64,000 nucleotides of DNA from Nocardia fusca NBRC 14340 (GTDB lineage: Bacteria > Actinomycetota > Actinomycetes > Mycobacteriales > Mycobacteriaceae): positions 94,863 to 158,862 of the forward strand of contig NZ_BDCU01000037.1 in the NCBI RefSeq assembly GCF_001618425.1, written 5' to 3'. The translations under genes and the position numbers were made by a program. Below, one piece after another: positions 35,951 to 44,503 of the stretch. Every line of letters begins with the position of its first letter. Within the stretch, counting starts at the first letter, position 1. A model generated the notes under the pieces. That model had not been told where the DNA came from. It worked only from the letters and a program-made list of their open reading frames with translations, and ran no database searches.

Positions 35951-38900
35951 TTACCTACCCCCGCCGGCGTCCTGATATGCCTTCACGGCGGCGTCCAGCT
36001 CGTCCAGTGCCCGGCCGAAGTCCTCGAAGTTGCCGGTACGCATGGCGGCGCGCACCTCTTCGATCTTGCGACCCAGCTCCGCCGCCGCGGCATCCCGCGC
36101 GGACGAACCGGTACTCGCGGGCGGCGGCGTCGAGCCGTTGGGAGTCGAGGCGCCCTGATCCTGGGAATCGTCAACCTGGGGCTGCGGCGGTGCGCTGCCG
36201 GGACTCGGCCGGGTGGCCGGATCGCCACCGGACGGGGTGGCCAGCGCACCGGCACCGGGTAGCACCTGGTTCAACGCGTCGGCCAGCGTCGACCCGTAAC
36301 CGACCTTCACGCTGCCGGCCTGGTCGCGGTAGCTGACCAGCACGCGCAGCAGCTGCGGGAAGGTCGCGGTGTTCTGGCCGGTATTGCGCTCGTTGTAGAA
36401 CGGCTCCACATAGAGGATGCCGCCGTCGGCCACCGGCAGGGTGAGCAGATTGCCGTATCTGATCTTGTTCGAGTTCGACAGCAGCGTCTTCTCCTGGGAG
36501 ACCTGCGGCGCTGTCGTCATCGTGTTCTGTGTCTGCTGCGGACCCTGGGTCTGCGTATCGGTCGGCAGCTGCAGGATCCGGAACTTGCCGTAGCCGTCCG
36601 GATCGGAGCGCACCGATATATAGGAGGACAGGAACTGCCGGTTGTATCCGACCATCGCGCTGGTCAGATTGAACACCGGCTTACCGGTCTCCGCATCGCC
36701 GAGCAGCACGTAGTACGGCGGCTGGCTGGCCGACACCCCCTCCACCGTCGGATCGGCGGGCACCGACCAGAAGGCGTTGTTGGTGAAGAACTCGCGCGGA
36801 TCGTCCACGTGGTACTTGGTCAGCATCTCGCGCTGCACCTTGAACAGATCCTCCGGATACCGGAAGTGCTCGCGTAGCTCGGGACCGATCTCGCTCTCCG
36901 GGATCACCGCGTCCGGGAACACTCCCCGCCAGGCCTGCAGGACCGGGTCGCCGGGGTCGGTCTCGTACAGCTTGACCGTGCCGTCGTAGGCGTCGACCGT
37001 GGCCTTCACCGAGTTGCGGATATAGCTGACCTCTTTACGCGGCAGCAGCCGGCCGGTCCGCTGATCGACGCTGTCCTCGACCGCGCCCTCGAGCGAGGTG
37101 GTCTGGGCGTAGGGGTAGCTGTCGAGCGTCGTGTAGGCGTCCACGATCCAGACGATGCGCCCGTCCACGACCGCCGGATAGGCGTTGCCGTCCGGGGTCA
37201 GCCACGGCGCGACCTTCTGTACCCGGTCCCGCGGCGAACGGTTGTACAGGATCTTCGAATCAGCGCTGATCGCCGAGGAGAACAGGATATTGCGTTCGGC
37301 GTACTTGGCCGCGAACGCGAGCCGGTTGAACCAGTTCCCGATCGGCACACCGCCGGCGCCGTCATAGGTGAAGCGGGCCTGGTCGGTGTCGTACTCGCGG
37401 GGGTTCTGACCGTCCTTCGTACCGACGATGGCGTAGTCGGGATCGGACTGCGAGATCAGCTCGCCGTAGTAGATACGCGGCTGATCGACCTTGATCCGCT
37501 GCTGATCCTTCGGCGTGAACAGATCGCTGACCAGGAAGATGGGGTAGCCCGAATCGCTGCTGCCACCCGCGGCGTTGGGGTCCTCGGACTGTGGCCGGTT
37601 GACCCGGTTGGCGGGCGCGGCGACGAACCCGTTGCCGTGCGTGTAGACCGTGTGCTTGTTGATCCAGTCGGTCTGGTTACCGCTCAGGGTGGCCGGAGAC
37701 AGTTCGCGGGCGGCCACGATGTAGTCCTGGACCTGGCCGTTGAGCTCATATCGGTCGATATCGAGCGCCTCGGGAAAGCCGTAGAAGTTCTTCAGCTGCC
37801 GCAGCTGGGTGAACGTCGGGGACAGGATGTTGGGATCCAGCAACCGGGCGTTGGCGATGGTGGCATGGTCCACCGGCACGGTCACCGGATTCTTGCTGCT
37901 CTCCCCCTTGTAGTCGACGTATTCGATCTTGTCGTCGGTGATCCCGTAGGCCTCCCGGGTGGCGGCGATATTGCGCTCGATGTACTCGCTCTCCTTCTCC
38001 GCCGCGTTCGGCCGCACCGAGAACTGCTCGACCATGAGCGGCCACACCGCACCCACCAGCACCGAGGAGAGCACCAGCAGCGCCGCCGCCATCGCGGGCA
38101 CCCGCAGATCACGCAGCACGATTCCGGCGAAGAAGGCCAGTGCGCAGATGATCGCGATGGACATCAGGATCAGCTTGGCCGGCAGCACCGCGTTGATATC
38201 GGTGAACGAACCACCGTTGAAGGTGGGTTCCTTCCGGTTGCTCATCAGCAGCTGATAACGGTCGAACCAGTAGGCGACGGCCTTCAGCAGCACGAAGATC
38301 CCGGCCAGCACCGCGAGCTGGATCCGCGCCGGAGTGGTGAGCACGCCCTCGCGCCCGGTCAGCCGCAACCCGCCGAAGATGTAGTGGGTCACCAGATTCG
38401 CGAAGAAAGCGATCACCACGGCGACGAACAACCAGTTCAGCACCATCCGGTAGAACGGCAGATCGAAGGCATAGAAGCCCACATCGAGACCGAACTGCGG
38501 ATCGGTACGGCCGAACGAACCGCCGTGCAGGAACAATTGCACGGTGACCCAGTTCGACTGGGCGACCAGCCCGGACAGCACACCCAGCAACGCCGGGATA
38601 CCGAGCCCGAACAATTTCAGCTTGCCGAGCACCGTCGTCCGGTACCGGGCGATCGGATCGCCGGCGCCCGAGGTCGGCACGAACACCGGGCGTGATCGGT
38701 AGGCCAGTAACAGGGCGAGCCAGAGGATCACCCCGACCAAGAGCGCGACCACAGCGAATACCGCGACCCTGGTCAGCAGCACGGTCAGGTAGACGCCGCG
38801 GAAATCGACCTCCCCGAACCACAGCCAGTTCGTATAGGTATCGATGAGCCGGGGCCCTACCAACAGCAGTGCGGCCAGCACCACCGCAGCCACCAGCAGC

Positions 38901-38953
38901 AGACGGCTGCGCCGGGACAGCGACGGTAAACCGGCGGGGGGGCGCATGCCCAC
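35951..38953 (-). CDS. UPF0182 family membrane protein
   Basis: 1000 residues. About seven membrane segments lie in the first 310 residues (LLLVAAVVLAALLLVGPRLI; VLLTRVAVFAVVALLVGVIL; later LGIPALLGVLSGLVAQS and others), followed by a very large extracellular part (WTYTT-type segments, IVDAYTTLDSYPYAQTTSLE, PREFFTNNAFWSVP). A Gly/Pro/Ser-rich linker and a coiled tail (ARDAAAAELGRKIEEVRAAM) end the protein. It is the counterpart of M. tuberculosis Rv3193c, of unknown function and conserved in actinobacteria. GTG start at 38953 with GGAGAG upstream; ATG at 38947 is also possible. Confidence 0.93.
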   Translation of the reverse strand: MGMRPPAGLPSLSRRSRLLLVAAVVLAALLLVGPRLIDTYTNWLWFGEVDFRGVYLTVLLTRVAVFAVVALLVGVILWLALLLAYRSRPVFVPTSGAGDPIARYRTTVLGKLKLFGLGIPALLGVLSGLVAQSNWVTVQLFLHGGSFGRTDPQFGLDVGFYAFDLPFYRMVLNWLFVAVVIAFFANLVTHYIFGGLRLTGREGVLTTPARIQLAVLAGIFVLLKAVAYWFDRYQLLMSNRKEPTFNGGSFTDINAVLPAKLILMSIAIICALAFFAGIVLRDLRVPAMAAALLVLSSVLVGAVWPLMVEQFSVRPNAAEKESEYIERNIAATREAYGITDDKIEYVDYKGESSKNPVTVPVDHATIANARLLDPNILSPTFTQLRQLKNFYGFPEALDIDRYELNGQVQDYIVAARELSPATLSGNQTDWINKHTVYTHGNGFVAAPANRVNRPQSEDPNAAGGSSDSGYPIFLVSDLFTPKDQQRIKVDQPRIYYGELISQSDPDYAIVGTKDGQNPREYDTDQARFTYDGAGGVPIGNWFNRLAFAAKYAERNILFSSAISADSKILYNRSPRDRVQKVAPWLTPDGNAYPAVVDGRIVWIVDAYTTLDSYPYAQTTSLEGAVEDSVDQRTGRLLPRKEVSYIRNSVKATVDAYDGTVKLYETDPGDPVLQAWRGVFPDAVIPESEIGPELREHFRYPEDLFKVQREMLTKYHVDDPREFFTNNAFWSVPADPTVEGVSASQPPYYVLLGDAETGKPVFNLTSAMVGYNRQFLSSYISVRSDPDGYGKFRILQLPTDTQTQGPQQTQNTMTTAPQVSQEKTLLSNSNKIRYGNLLTLPVADGGILYVEPFYNERNTGQNTATFPQLLRVLVSYRDQAGSVKVGYGSTLADALNQVLPGAGALATPSGGDPATRPSPGSAPPQPQVDDSQDQGASTPNGSTPPPASTGSSARDAAAAELGRKIEEVRAAMRTGNFEDFGRALDELDAAVKAYQDAGGGR

Positions 38954-39133
38954 GATGCCACTCTCCAGGGTCCGGCGGCGAGTGAGCCGGTAGCGCCACC
39001 GGCCGCTGCGCCGCAGTCCGAATTGTTGAGGTCGGGCCCGTACGGACCCTCTGGGCCCACTCTACGGAAAACGGACATCTTCGCGACCGCAGGGTTCGGG
39101 CGGTGTCGCGGCGGCGGATGCGAGGATGGTCGG

Positions 39134-39724
39134 GTGAGCGCCGATCTGCATGCCGAAATCGTCCTTGCCCGTTCCGTCCACGAAGTCGCGGAGTTCGTGG
39201 ACGCCGAGGGCTGGGGGAGATCGCCGCAGATGTTCGCGCTGGTGCGAACCGCGGATCTGGTGGCCGCCGAACCCGCGCTCATCGACGAGGTGGACGCCGC
39301 GGACGAACTGACACCGATCGCCCAGGACCCCCTGCCCGATCATGTGGCCGGCGGATCGATGGCACTCGACGAATTCCTCGCCACCACCAGTTGGCCGCCC
39401 GCGGTGGCCGGCTGTGTCCTGGTGCAGGAGATCGTGGTTCTCCCACCGGACGCCGAGGAGGATCTCGACGACGCTCTCACTCCGCTGCTGGCCGATGCGG
39501 ACGCCGCCGACGCGGCCGGCCGGGCCGCCGCCCATGCGCACCCGGGACGGCGCGAGGCCCGGCTCTTCGCGGCTGTGCTGCGTTCGGGAAACAGTCTGTG
39601 CCTGTTGCAGCTCCGGCCCGAAGAGGGCGAAGACGACGGCGCCGACCTCGACCTGCGCACCTACCCGAACCTCGCGCCGAACCTGGTGGAAGCCCTGCGT
39701 CACACACTCGAGGAAACCGACTGA
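39134..39724 (+). CDS. PPA1309-like conserved actinobacterial protein
   Basis: 196 residues. Acidic, no membrane segments or signal. Conserved-looking stretches: ARSVHEVAEFVDAEGWGRSP, PQMFALVRTADLVAAEPAL, DEFLATTSWPPAVAGCVLVQ, then LRSGNSLCLLQLRPEEGED and YPNLAPNLVEALRHTLEE. It resembles the PPA1309 family, of unknown function. Divergent from UPF0182 and convergent with the Lon-like gene. GTG start at 39134. Confidence 0.75.
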   Translation: MSADLHAEIVLARSVHEVAEFVDAEGWGRSPQMFALVRTADLVAAEPALIDEVDAADELTPIAQDPLPDHVAGGSMALDEFLATTSWPPAVAGCVLVQEIVVLPPDAEEDLDDALTPLLADADAADAAGRAAAHAHPGRREARLFAAVLRSGNSLCLLQLRPEEGEDDGADLDLRTYPNLAPNLVEALRHTLEETD

Positions 39725-39732
39725 ACGGAGAA

Positions 39733-39756
39733 CGCCCGGGCCCGCGGGCCCGGGCG
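39733..39756. terminator. Palindromic terminator between convergent genes
   Basis: CGCCCGGGCCCG followed by CGGGCCCGGGCG forms a perfect 24-base palindrome, 9 bp past the PPA1309-like gene and 27 bp before the stop of the Lon-like gene. It can fold on either strand. Confidence 0.6.
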
Positions 39757-39782
39757 CACGTACTCCGCCGTCCGCGGATACC

Positions 39783-40808
39783 TCAGCCGCAGCCGACGGC
39801 TTCCTGCCCCGCCGACAGATCCTCGAGCGCCTGCACCGCACCCGCCAGCGTCTCCACCCGCACCAGCCGCAGACCGTCGGGGACCCGCTGACTCGCCTCG
39901 TTGCAATTACCGGCCGGGACCAGGAACGTTTCCGCGCCCGCCTCCCGGGCCGCCATCATCTTGTACTGGATCCCGCCGATCGCGCCGACCTTGCCGTCCT
40001 CGTCGATGCTGCCGGTCCCCGCCACGAAGGACCCGCCGTCGAGGTCGCCGGGGCTCAGCTTCTCCACCAGCGCCAGGCTGAACATCAAACCGGCCGACGG
40101 GCCACCGATATCGGCCAGATTGAAATCGATCTGCATGGGCGGCGCCGCGGACTCGGTGGGTGTCAACCCCAGGAAACCCTTGGCCGCGTCGTCGGGCCGG
40201 GCACCGAGGGTGATGTTCGCGGTCTGCTCGGCGCCGTCGCGGCGGTACACCACCGGGACCACGGTTCCGGGCGCCCGGCCCGACGCCTCATTGAGCACGT
40301 CCTGGGTGGTCGCCACCGGCCTGCCGTTCACGCTGACGAGCTGATCGCCGGCCCGCAGCACGTCCTGGGCCGGAGCGCCCTCGGTGACCTTGTGCACGAA
40401 CACCGCGGTGGGCAGGTTCAGCTGACGCATCGCCGCGACCTCGGCATTGCTCTCCGAGGTCATGAACTCCTGCTCGTTCGATTTGTCGACCTCCTCCCGG
40501 GACACCCCGGGCGGATACACCTCGGCGCGCGGCACGATCCCGTGCCGGCCGCTCACCCAGAAACCGAGCGCCTCGAAGATCGTCAGACCGTCCCGCACCG
40601 CGACCGTGGTCATGTTCAGGTGCCCCGCGGTCCGATCGACCTCGGCTCCCGACACCTGCACGACCTCGAGACCGTCCACTGTGCCGAGCGTATCGACGGT
40701 GGGTCCGGGCCCCAGCGCGACGAACGGCACGGTGAACACACTGCCCACCACACCGAACAACACAACCGGGACAAGGGCGACCAGAAGCGTGATGATCCGA
40801 CGATTCAC
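39783..40808 (-). CDS. Lon-like PDZ serine protease
   Basis: 341 residues. One N-terminal membrane segment (ITLLVALVPVVLFGVVGSVF), a PDZ domain (about 115-200, DVLRAGDQLVSVNGRPVATT) and a C-terminal Lon-type (S16) protease domain with the catalytic serine in GGPSAGLMF and the lysine in GGIQYKMMAA. Membrane-tethered Lon-like enzymes act outside the cytoplasm. It matches M. tuberculosis Rv3194c in length and position. The GTG at 40808 is preferred: a TAGTGT box lies 7 bases upstream, which fits a leaderless start; ATG at 40826 is the alternative. Confidence 0.9.
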   Translation of the reverse strand: MNRRIITLLVALVPVVLFGVVGSVFTVPFVALGPGPTVDTLGTVDGLEVVQVSGAEVDRTAGHLNMTTVAVRDGLTIFEALGFWVSGRHGIVPRAEVYPPGVSREEVDKSNEQEFMTSESNAEVAAMRQLNLPTAVFVHKVTEGAPAQDVLRAGDQLVSVNGRPVATTQDVLNEASGRAPGTVVPVVYRRDGAEQTANITLGARPDDAAKGFLGLTPTESAAPPMQIDFNLADIGGPSAGLMFSLALVEKLSPGDLDGGSFVAGTGSIDEDGKVGAIGGIQYKMMAAREAGAETFLVPAGNCNEASQRVPDGLRLVRVETLAGAVQALEDLSAGQEAVGCG

Positions 40809-40905
40809 CCGGCCAACACTAGCCATCCGGTCCCGCACAATGCGGGACAGGCACGCTCGCGATCCACGAGATCGCCCACGACCCGGCCCTGCGGACCGGA
40901 CGAGA

Positions 40906-41163
40906 TCACGCCAGACGCGCGAGCGCCTGCTTCACCTCGGCCAGGGACGGATTGGTGGCGGTCGAACCGTCGGCGAACTTCACGGTCGGCACCACATGGT
41001 TGCCGTTGTTCACGCTGCCGACGAACTCCGCCGAAGCCGGATCCTCCTCGATATCGATCTCCACATAGCTGATCCCGGCCTCTTTCAGCTGGGTCTTCAA
41101 CCGCCGGCAGTAACCGCACCAGGTGGTCGAGTACATGGTCAGGTCAGGGGTCACGTCAGTCAC
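40906..41163 (-). CDS. mrx1: Mycoredoxin (glutaredoxin-like)
   Basis: 85 residues. Glutaredoxin fold with active site WCGYC (STTWCGYCRRLKTQL), cis-Pro in VPTVKFADGST and SVNNGNHV. Mycoredoxin-1 reduces mycothiol mixed disulfides and alkyl hydroperoxide reductase. The M. tuberculosis counterpart Rv3198A is also beside uvrD2. GTG start at 41163; divergent from uvrD2 with 101 bp between. Confidence 0.93.
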   Translation of the reverse strand: MTDVTPDLTMYSTTWCGYCRRLKTQLKEAGISYVEIDIEEDPASAEFVGSVNNGNHVVPTVKFADGSTATNPSLAEVKQALARLA

Positions 41164-41264
41164 GAACAGAGCAACACCCGTCGGGCCACGTTTATTGCCG
41201 CGTCATTTCCGTTCTTCTCGGCGCCGCGGACCGGCCATCGGCGCCCACGCATAGACTTCCCCGG

Positions 41265-43394
41265 ATGGGCGCAGTCGATCTATCCGAGTTGGACCCGGAG
41301 CAGGCCGCCGCCGTCCGCGCGCCGCGCGGGCCCGTCTGTGTGCTGGCCGGCGCGGGTACCGGGAAGACCCGCACCATCACCTATCGCATCGCGCATCTGG
41401 TGGCGGCGGGGCAGGTGCGGGCGGATCAGGTGCTGGCCGTCACGTTCACCGCCCGAGCGGCCGGGGAGTTGCGAGCGCGGCTGCGGGCGCTCGGACTGGG
41501 GGCGGCCGCCTCGACCGTGCAGGCCCGGACCTTCCATGCCGCGGCGCTGCGGCAGCTGCGGTATTTCTGGCCGCAGGTGGTCGGGGAAGTGCCGTGGCGG
41601 ATGCTGGACAGTAAGTTCCCCGTGGTCGCGCAGGCCGCGAACCGGGTGGGCCTGGCTTCCGGGACCGAGAGTGTGAAGGATCTGCTCGGTGAGATCGAAT
41701 GGGCCAAATCCTCACTGGTGGCGCCGGAGGATTACGCCGCGGCAGCCGATGCCCACCGACGGGACACGCCATTCGCGGCGGCCCGGGTCGCGGAGGTCTA
41801 CGCCGCCTACGAGTCGGTGAAGACCACGCCGGAAGGTCTGCTGCTGGATTTCGACGATCTACTGCTGCACACCGCCGCCGCGCTCGAGGACTATCCTTCG
41901 GTCGCCGACGAGTTCCGGGAACGCTACCGATGCTTCGTCGTCGACGAATACCAGGACATCACCCCGCTGCAGCAGCGGGTCCTGGACGCCTGGCTGGGGG
42001 ACCGCGACGATCTCACCGTCGTCGGGGACGCCAACCAGACCATCTATTCGTTCACCGGAGCCGGACCCGGCCAGTTGCTGGATTTCTCCCGCCGGTTCCC
42101 AGAGGCGACCGTGGTGCGGCTCGAGCGCGACTACCGGTCGACTCCGCAGGTGGTCGATCTCGCCAATCGGGTGATCGGGATGGCGCAGGGCCGGATCGCC
42201 GGGACCCGGCTGCAGTTGATCGGGCAGCGGCCGGACGGACCGGAGCCGGAGTTCGCCGAATACGACGAGCTCGCCGCGGAGGCGGCCGATATCGCCCGCC
42301 GGATCGAGGAACTCCTGGCCGGTGGCACCCCGGCGGCCGAGATCGCGGTGCTGTACCGGATCAACGCCCAATCGGAGGCCTACGAGCAGGCACTGACCGA
42401 GCGCGGGATCGCCTACCAGGTTCGCGGCGGCGAGGGTTTCTTCCAGCGGCCGGAGGTACGCCAGGCGGTGCAGGAGTTGCGCAAGACGGCGTCCCGCGAG
42501 GACCTGCCCGAAACGTCACGATCCGGAAAGAACCTGGTGAGCCTCGTACGGGCCGCGCTGGCGCCGATCGGTCTCACCGCGTCGGCACCGGCGGGCGCGC
42601 AGGCCCGCCAGCGCTGGGAGTCCCTGACGGCGCTGGTCCGGCTGACCGAGGAACTCGTCGAGCACGAACCGGGTCTGGAACAGACCGGACTGCTGCGTGA
42701 ACTCGCCGCGCGGGCCGAGGCCCGGCACCCACCGACCGTGCAGGGCGTGACCCTGGCCTCGTTGCACGCGGCCAAGGGCCTGGAGTGGGACGCGGTGTTC
42801 CTGGCCGGGCTCACCGACGGCACCCTGCCGATCTCCTACACACTCAACGGTGACGGATCGGTCGCCGATGCGGCGGCGCTGGAGGAGGAGCGCCGGCTGC
42901 TCTATGTGGGAGTGACCCGGGCCCGGGTTCACCTGCGGTTGTCGTGGGCGCTGAGCCGAGGCGACGGTGACCGCCGGCCACGCCGGCGCTCCCGGTTCCT
43001 CGCCGGCCTGGTGCCCGACGGCTCTCCCGCGTCCCGGGCCGCCGCCCCGGCGCGACCCGCCGCGGACGCCAACCGGCCGGTGTGCCGGATATGCGGTCGT
43101 GCGCTGCTCGATTCGGAGACGCTGCTGCTGCGCCGGTGCAAGAACTGTGTGGGACAACCGGATACGGAACTGCTCGGCGCACTCCAGGATTGGCGCCGGG
43201 AGAAGGCGGCCGAACTCGCCGTGGATCCGCGCGGGATCCTCGGTGTGAACACGCTCACCGCGATCGCCGAGCAGCTGCCCGAGAACGAGGCCGCGCTGGC
43301 CGCACTGGGTATCGGCGAGAGCAAGATGCGCAAGTACGGGGCCGAGGTGCTGGCCATCATCCGGTCCCGGCGCCGTTCGATCGCCGGCCGGTAG
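41265..43394 (+). CDS. uvrD2: ATP-dependent DNA helicase UvrD2
   Basis: 709 residues. SF1A helicase motifs: Walker A GAGTGKTRT, motif II VVDEYQDIT, motif III GDANQTIYSFTGAG, motif IV-VI (DYRSTPQVVDLA, TLASLHAAKGLEWDAVFLAG, LLYVGVTRARVHL). A C-terminal four-cysteine zinc module (CRICGRALL with CKNC) joins to an HRDC domain (LTAIAEQLPENEAALAALG). This architecture is specific to the actinobacterial UvrD2. It unwinds 3'-5' and is essential in M. tuberculosis. ATG start at 41265. Confidence 0.95.
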   Translation: MGAVDLSELDPEQAAAVRAPRGPVCVLAGAGTGKTRTITYRIAHLVAAGQVRADQVLAVTFTARAAGELRARLRALGLGAAASTVQARTFHAAALRQLRYFWPQVVGEVPWRMLDSKFPVVAQAANRVGLASGTESVKDLLGEIEWAKSSLVAPEDYAAAADAHRRDTPFAAARVAEVYAAYESVKTTPEGLLLDFDDLLLHTAAALEDYPSVADEFRERYRCFVVDEYQDITPLQQRVLDAWLGDRDDLTVVGDANQTIYSFTGAGPGQLLDFSRRFPEATVVRLERDYRSTPQVVDLANRVIGMAQGRIAGTRLQLIGQRPDGPEPEFAEYDELAAEAADIARRIEELLAGGTPAAEIAVLYRINAQSEAYEQALTERGIAYQVRGGEGFFQRPEVRQAVQELRKTASREDLPETSRSGKNLVSLVRAALAPIGLTASAPAGAQARQRWESLTALVRLTEELVEHEPGLEQTGLLRELAARAEARHPPTVQGVTLASLHAAKGLEWDAVFLAGLTDGTLPISYTLNGDGSVADAAALEEERRLLYVGVTRARVHLRLSWALSRGDGDRRPRRRSRFLAGLVPDGSPASRAAAPARPAADANRPVCRICGRALLDSETLLLRRCKNCVGQPDTELLGALQDWRREKAAELAVDPRGILGVNTLTAIAEQLPENEAALAALGIGESKMRKYGAEVLAIIRSRRRSIAGR

Positions 43395-43439
43395 CGACAC
43401 TTGCTACCGAATCCGGCAAAACTGCAGGTAGAAAATAGG

Positions 43440-43468
43440 TTGTCGACTCCGGCGAGATTGCTTAAGGT
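43440..43468 (+). promoter_or_regulatory. WhiB7-type autoregulated promoter of whiB7
   Basis: A -35 TTGTCG (43440-43445) and -10 TAAGGT (43463-43468) are spaced by 17 bases. Immediately upstream of the -35 is the AT-rich GAAAATAGG. This AT-rich element before a SigA promoter is the hallmark of WhiB7-activated promoters, including whiB7 itself. Transcription would start near 43475 and give a leader of about 550 bases. Confidence 0.7.
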
Positions 43469-43555
43469 GGAAATCGCGCTCGGGAGGGTACATCCACGCG
43501 CACAGTTGACACATAGTTGAGATCACGACCACGAGTACAGGAGGGAGGCAGTCAG

Positions 43556-43891
43556 ATGAACGGCACAACGAACTACGGCTTCGTCACCGTAGCGCCGAAT
43601 ATGCGGTCGTCCGCTGCTTCCCGGGGGTTCCTCGCTTTGCAGGGGACCGGCCTGTCCTGCCTCGATATTGCCGGTGAGCAGGCACGTATCCGCTATTCGC
43701 ATCAGCCGAACATCGTCGAATCGCAGGACCAGTCCATCGTGAACTGGCACCCGGGGGCTGCTCTGGCAGCCGTCGGCTCCTTCGCTATCGATCCCGCCGC
43801 AGCACCCGCAGTGGCAGATAAGCGACCGGAAAGCCTTCGCAAAGGACACCGAGCGACCGTGAACAGGCGGCCCCACAGCCGACCAAGGTAG
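43556..43891 (+). CDS. Upstream open reading frame in the whiB7 leader
   Basis: 111 residues from an ATG at 43556 with AGGAGGGAGG seven bases upstream. Codon third positions are less GC-biased than in neighbouring genes, and no domain is recognised (start MNGTTNYGFVTVAPN), so the product may not matter; the translation itself may. It ends 19 bases before the terminator hairpin, the layout expected of a leader ORF that governs attenuation of whiB7. A non-coding leader remains possible. Confidence 0.5.
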   Translation: MNGTTNYGFVTVAPNMRSSAASRGFLALQGTGLSCLDIAGEQARIRYSHQPNIVESQDQSIVNWHPGAALAAVGSFAIDPAAAPAVADKRPESLRKGHRATVNRRPHSRPR

Positions 43892-43909
43892 GGATCAACC
43901 CCACACCTC

Positions 43910-43953
43910 CTGGCCACGGGACGCAGATGCGAAACCGTGGCCAGAATTTTTTT
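43910..43953 (+). terminator. Attenuator terminator in the whiB7 leader
   Basis: CTGGCCACGG (43910-43919) pairs with CCGTGGCCAG (43935-43944) around a 15-base loop and is followed by AA then seven T (43947-43953). It is a textbook intrinsic terminator placed between the leader ORF and whiB7, 76 bases before the GTG. Confidence 0.85.
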
Positions 43954-44028
43954 GGCCTTCAGCCCACAAGGCACCGGTTTCGCAGAACGAACACCGAACC
44001 GCTGCACAACAAGCTGAAGGAGAACGAC

Positions 44029-44352
44029 GTGGTCACCACCACCCAGAGCTGGCCGTCGGCCACCACTGATGTGGCGTGTAGCACCGTGGCAACCGATCCG
44101 GGGGGCCAGCGGCAGCGCGTCCTGCCCTGCCGAGCGGGCGATCCCGACCTGTGGTTCGCCGAGAGCCCGGTCCAGCTGGAAGAGGCCAAGGCGCTGTGCG
44201 CGTCCTGCCCGATCCGTAAGGGCTGCCTGACCGCGGCCATCGATCGGCGGGAGCCGTGGGGCGTCTGGGGCGGCGAGATCTTCGACCAGGGTGTCGTCAT
44301 CGCCCGTAAGCGCCCGCGGGGCCGGCCGCGCAAGGTCGCCAGCTGTGTCTGA
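44029..44352 (+). CDS. whiB7: Transcriptional activator WhiB7, antibiotic-resistance regulator
   Basis: 107 residues. The iron-sulfur-binding cysteines (LPCRAGDPDLW, then ALCASCPIRKGC) form the WhiB pattern; EPWGVWGGE is the conserved G(V/I)WGG turn that contacts SigA; and KRPRGRPRKV is the AT-hook specific to WhiB7. With SigA it activates multidrug resistance genes when ribosomes stall. The GTG start at 44029 is preceded by AAGGAG six bases away. Control by promoter and attenuator is described upstream. Confidence 0.95.
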   Translation: MVTTTQSWPSATTDVACSTVATDPGGQRQRVLPCRAGDPDLWFAESPVQLEEAKALCASCPIRKGCLTAAIDRREPWGVWGGEIFDQGVVIARKRPRGRPRKVASCV

Positions 44353-44393
44353 TCGGCACTGCCTGTCCCTCGCGGACATCCACCCACACCGGA

Positions 44394-44431
44394 AACGAGC
44401 CGCTCATCGCTTCGCCGATGAGCGGCTCGTT
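44394..44431. terminator. Bidirectional terminator between whiB7 and the ABC1 gene
   Basis: AACGAGCCGCTCATCG (44394-44409) pairs with CGATGAGCGGCTCGTT (44416-44431) around CTTCGC, a perfect 16-bp stem. It serves whiB7 (plus) and can also serve the convergent ABC1 gene. Confidence 0.85.
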
Positions 44432-44503
44432 CGCTTCCGTACCGGTATCGATTCGCGCGCGGTGATCACCGGGTTCCGGAGAACTCCAGCGCTGTAATAC
44501 TTT

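Noticed and set aside
37637..38695. Long + strand open frame inside the UPF0182 gene
   Set aside because: The minus-strand frame encodes a conserved membrane protein; this frame has no domain and is rich in His/Gln/Arg typical of shadow frames.
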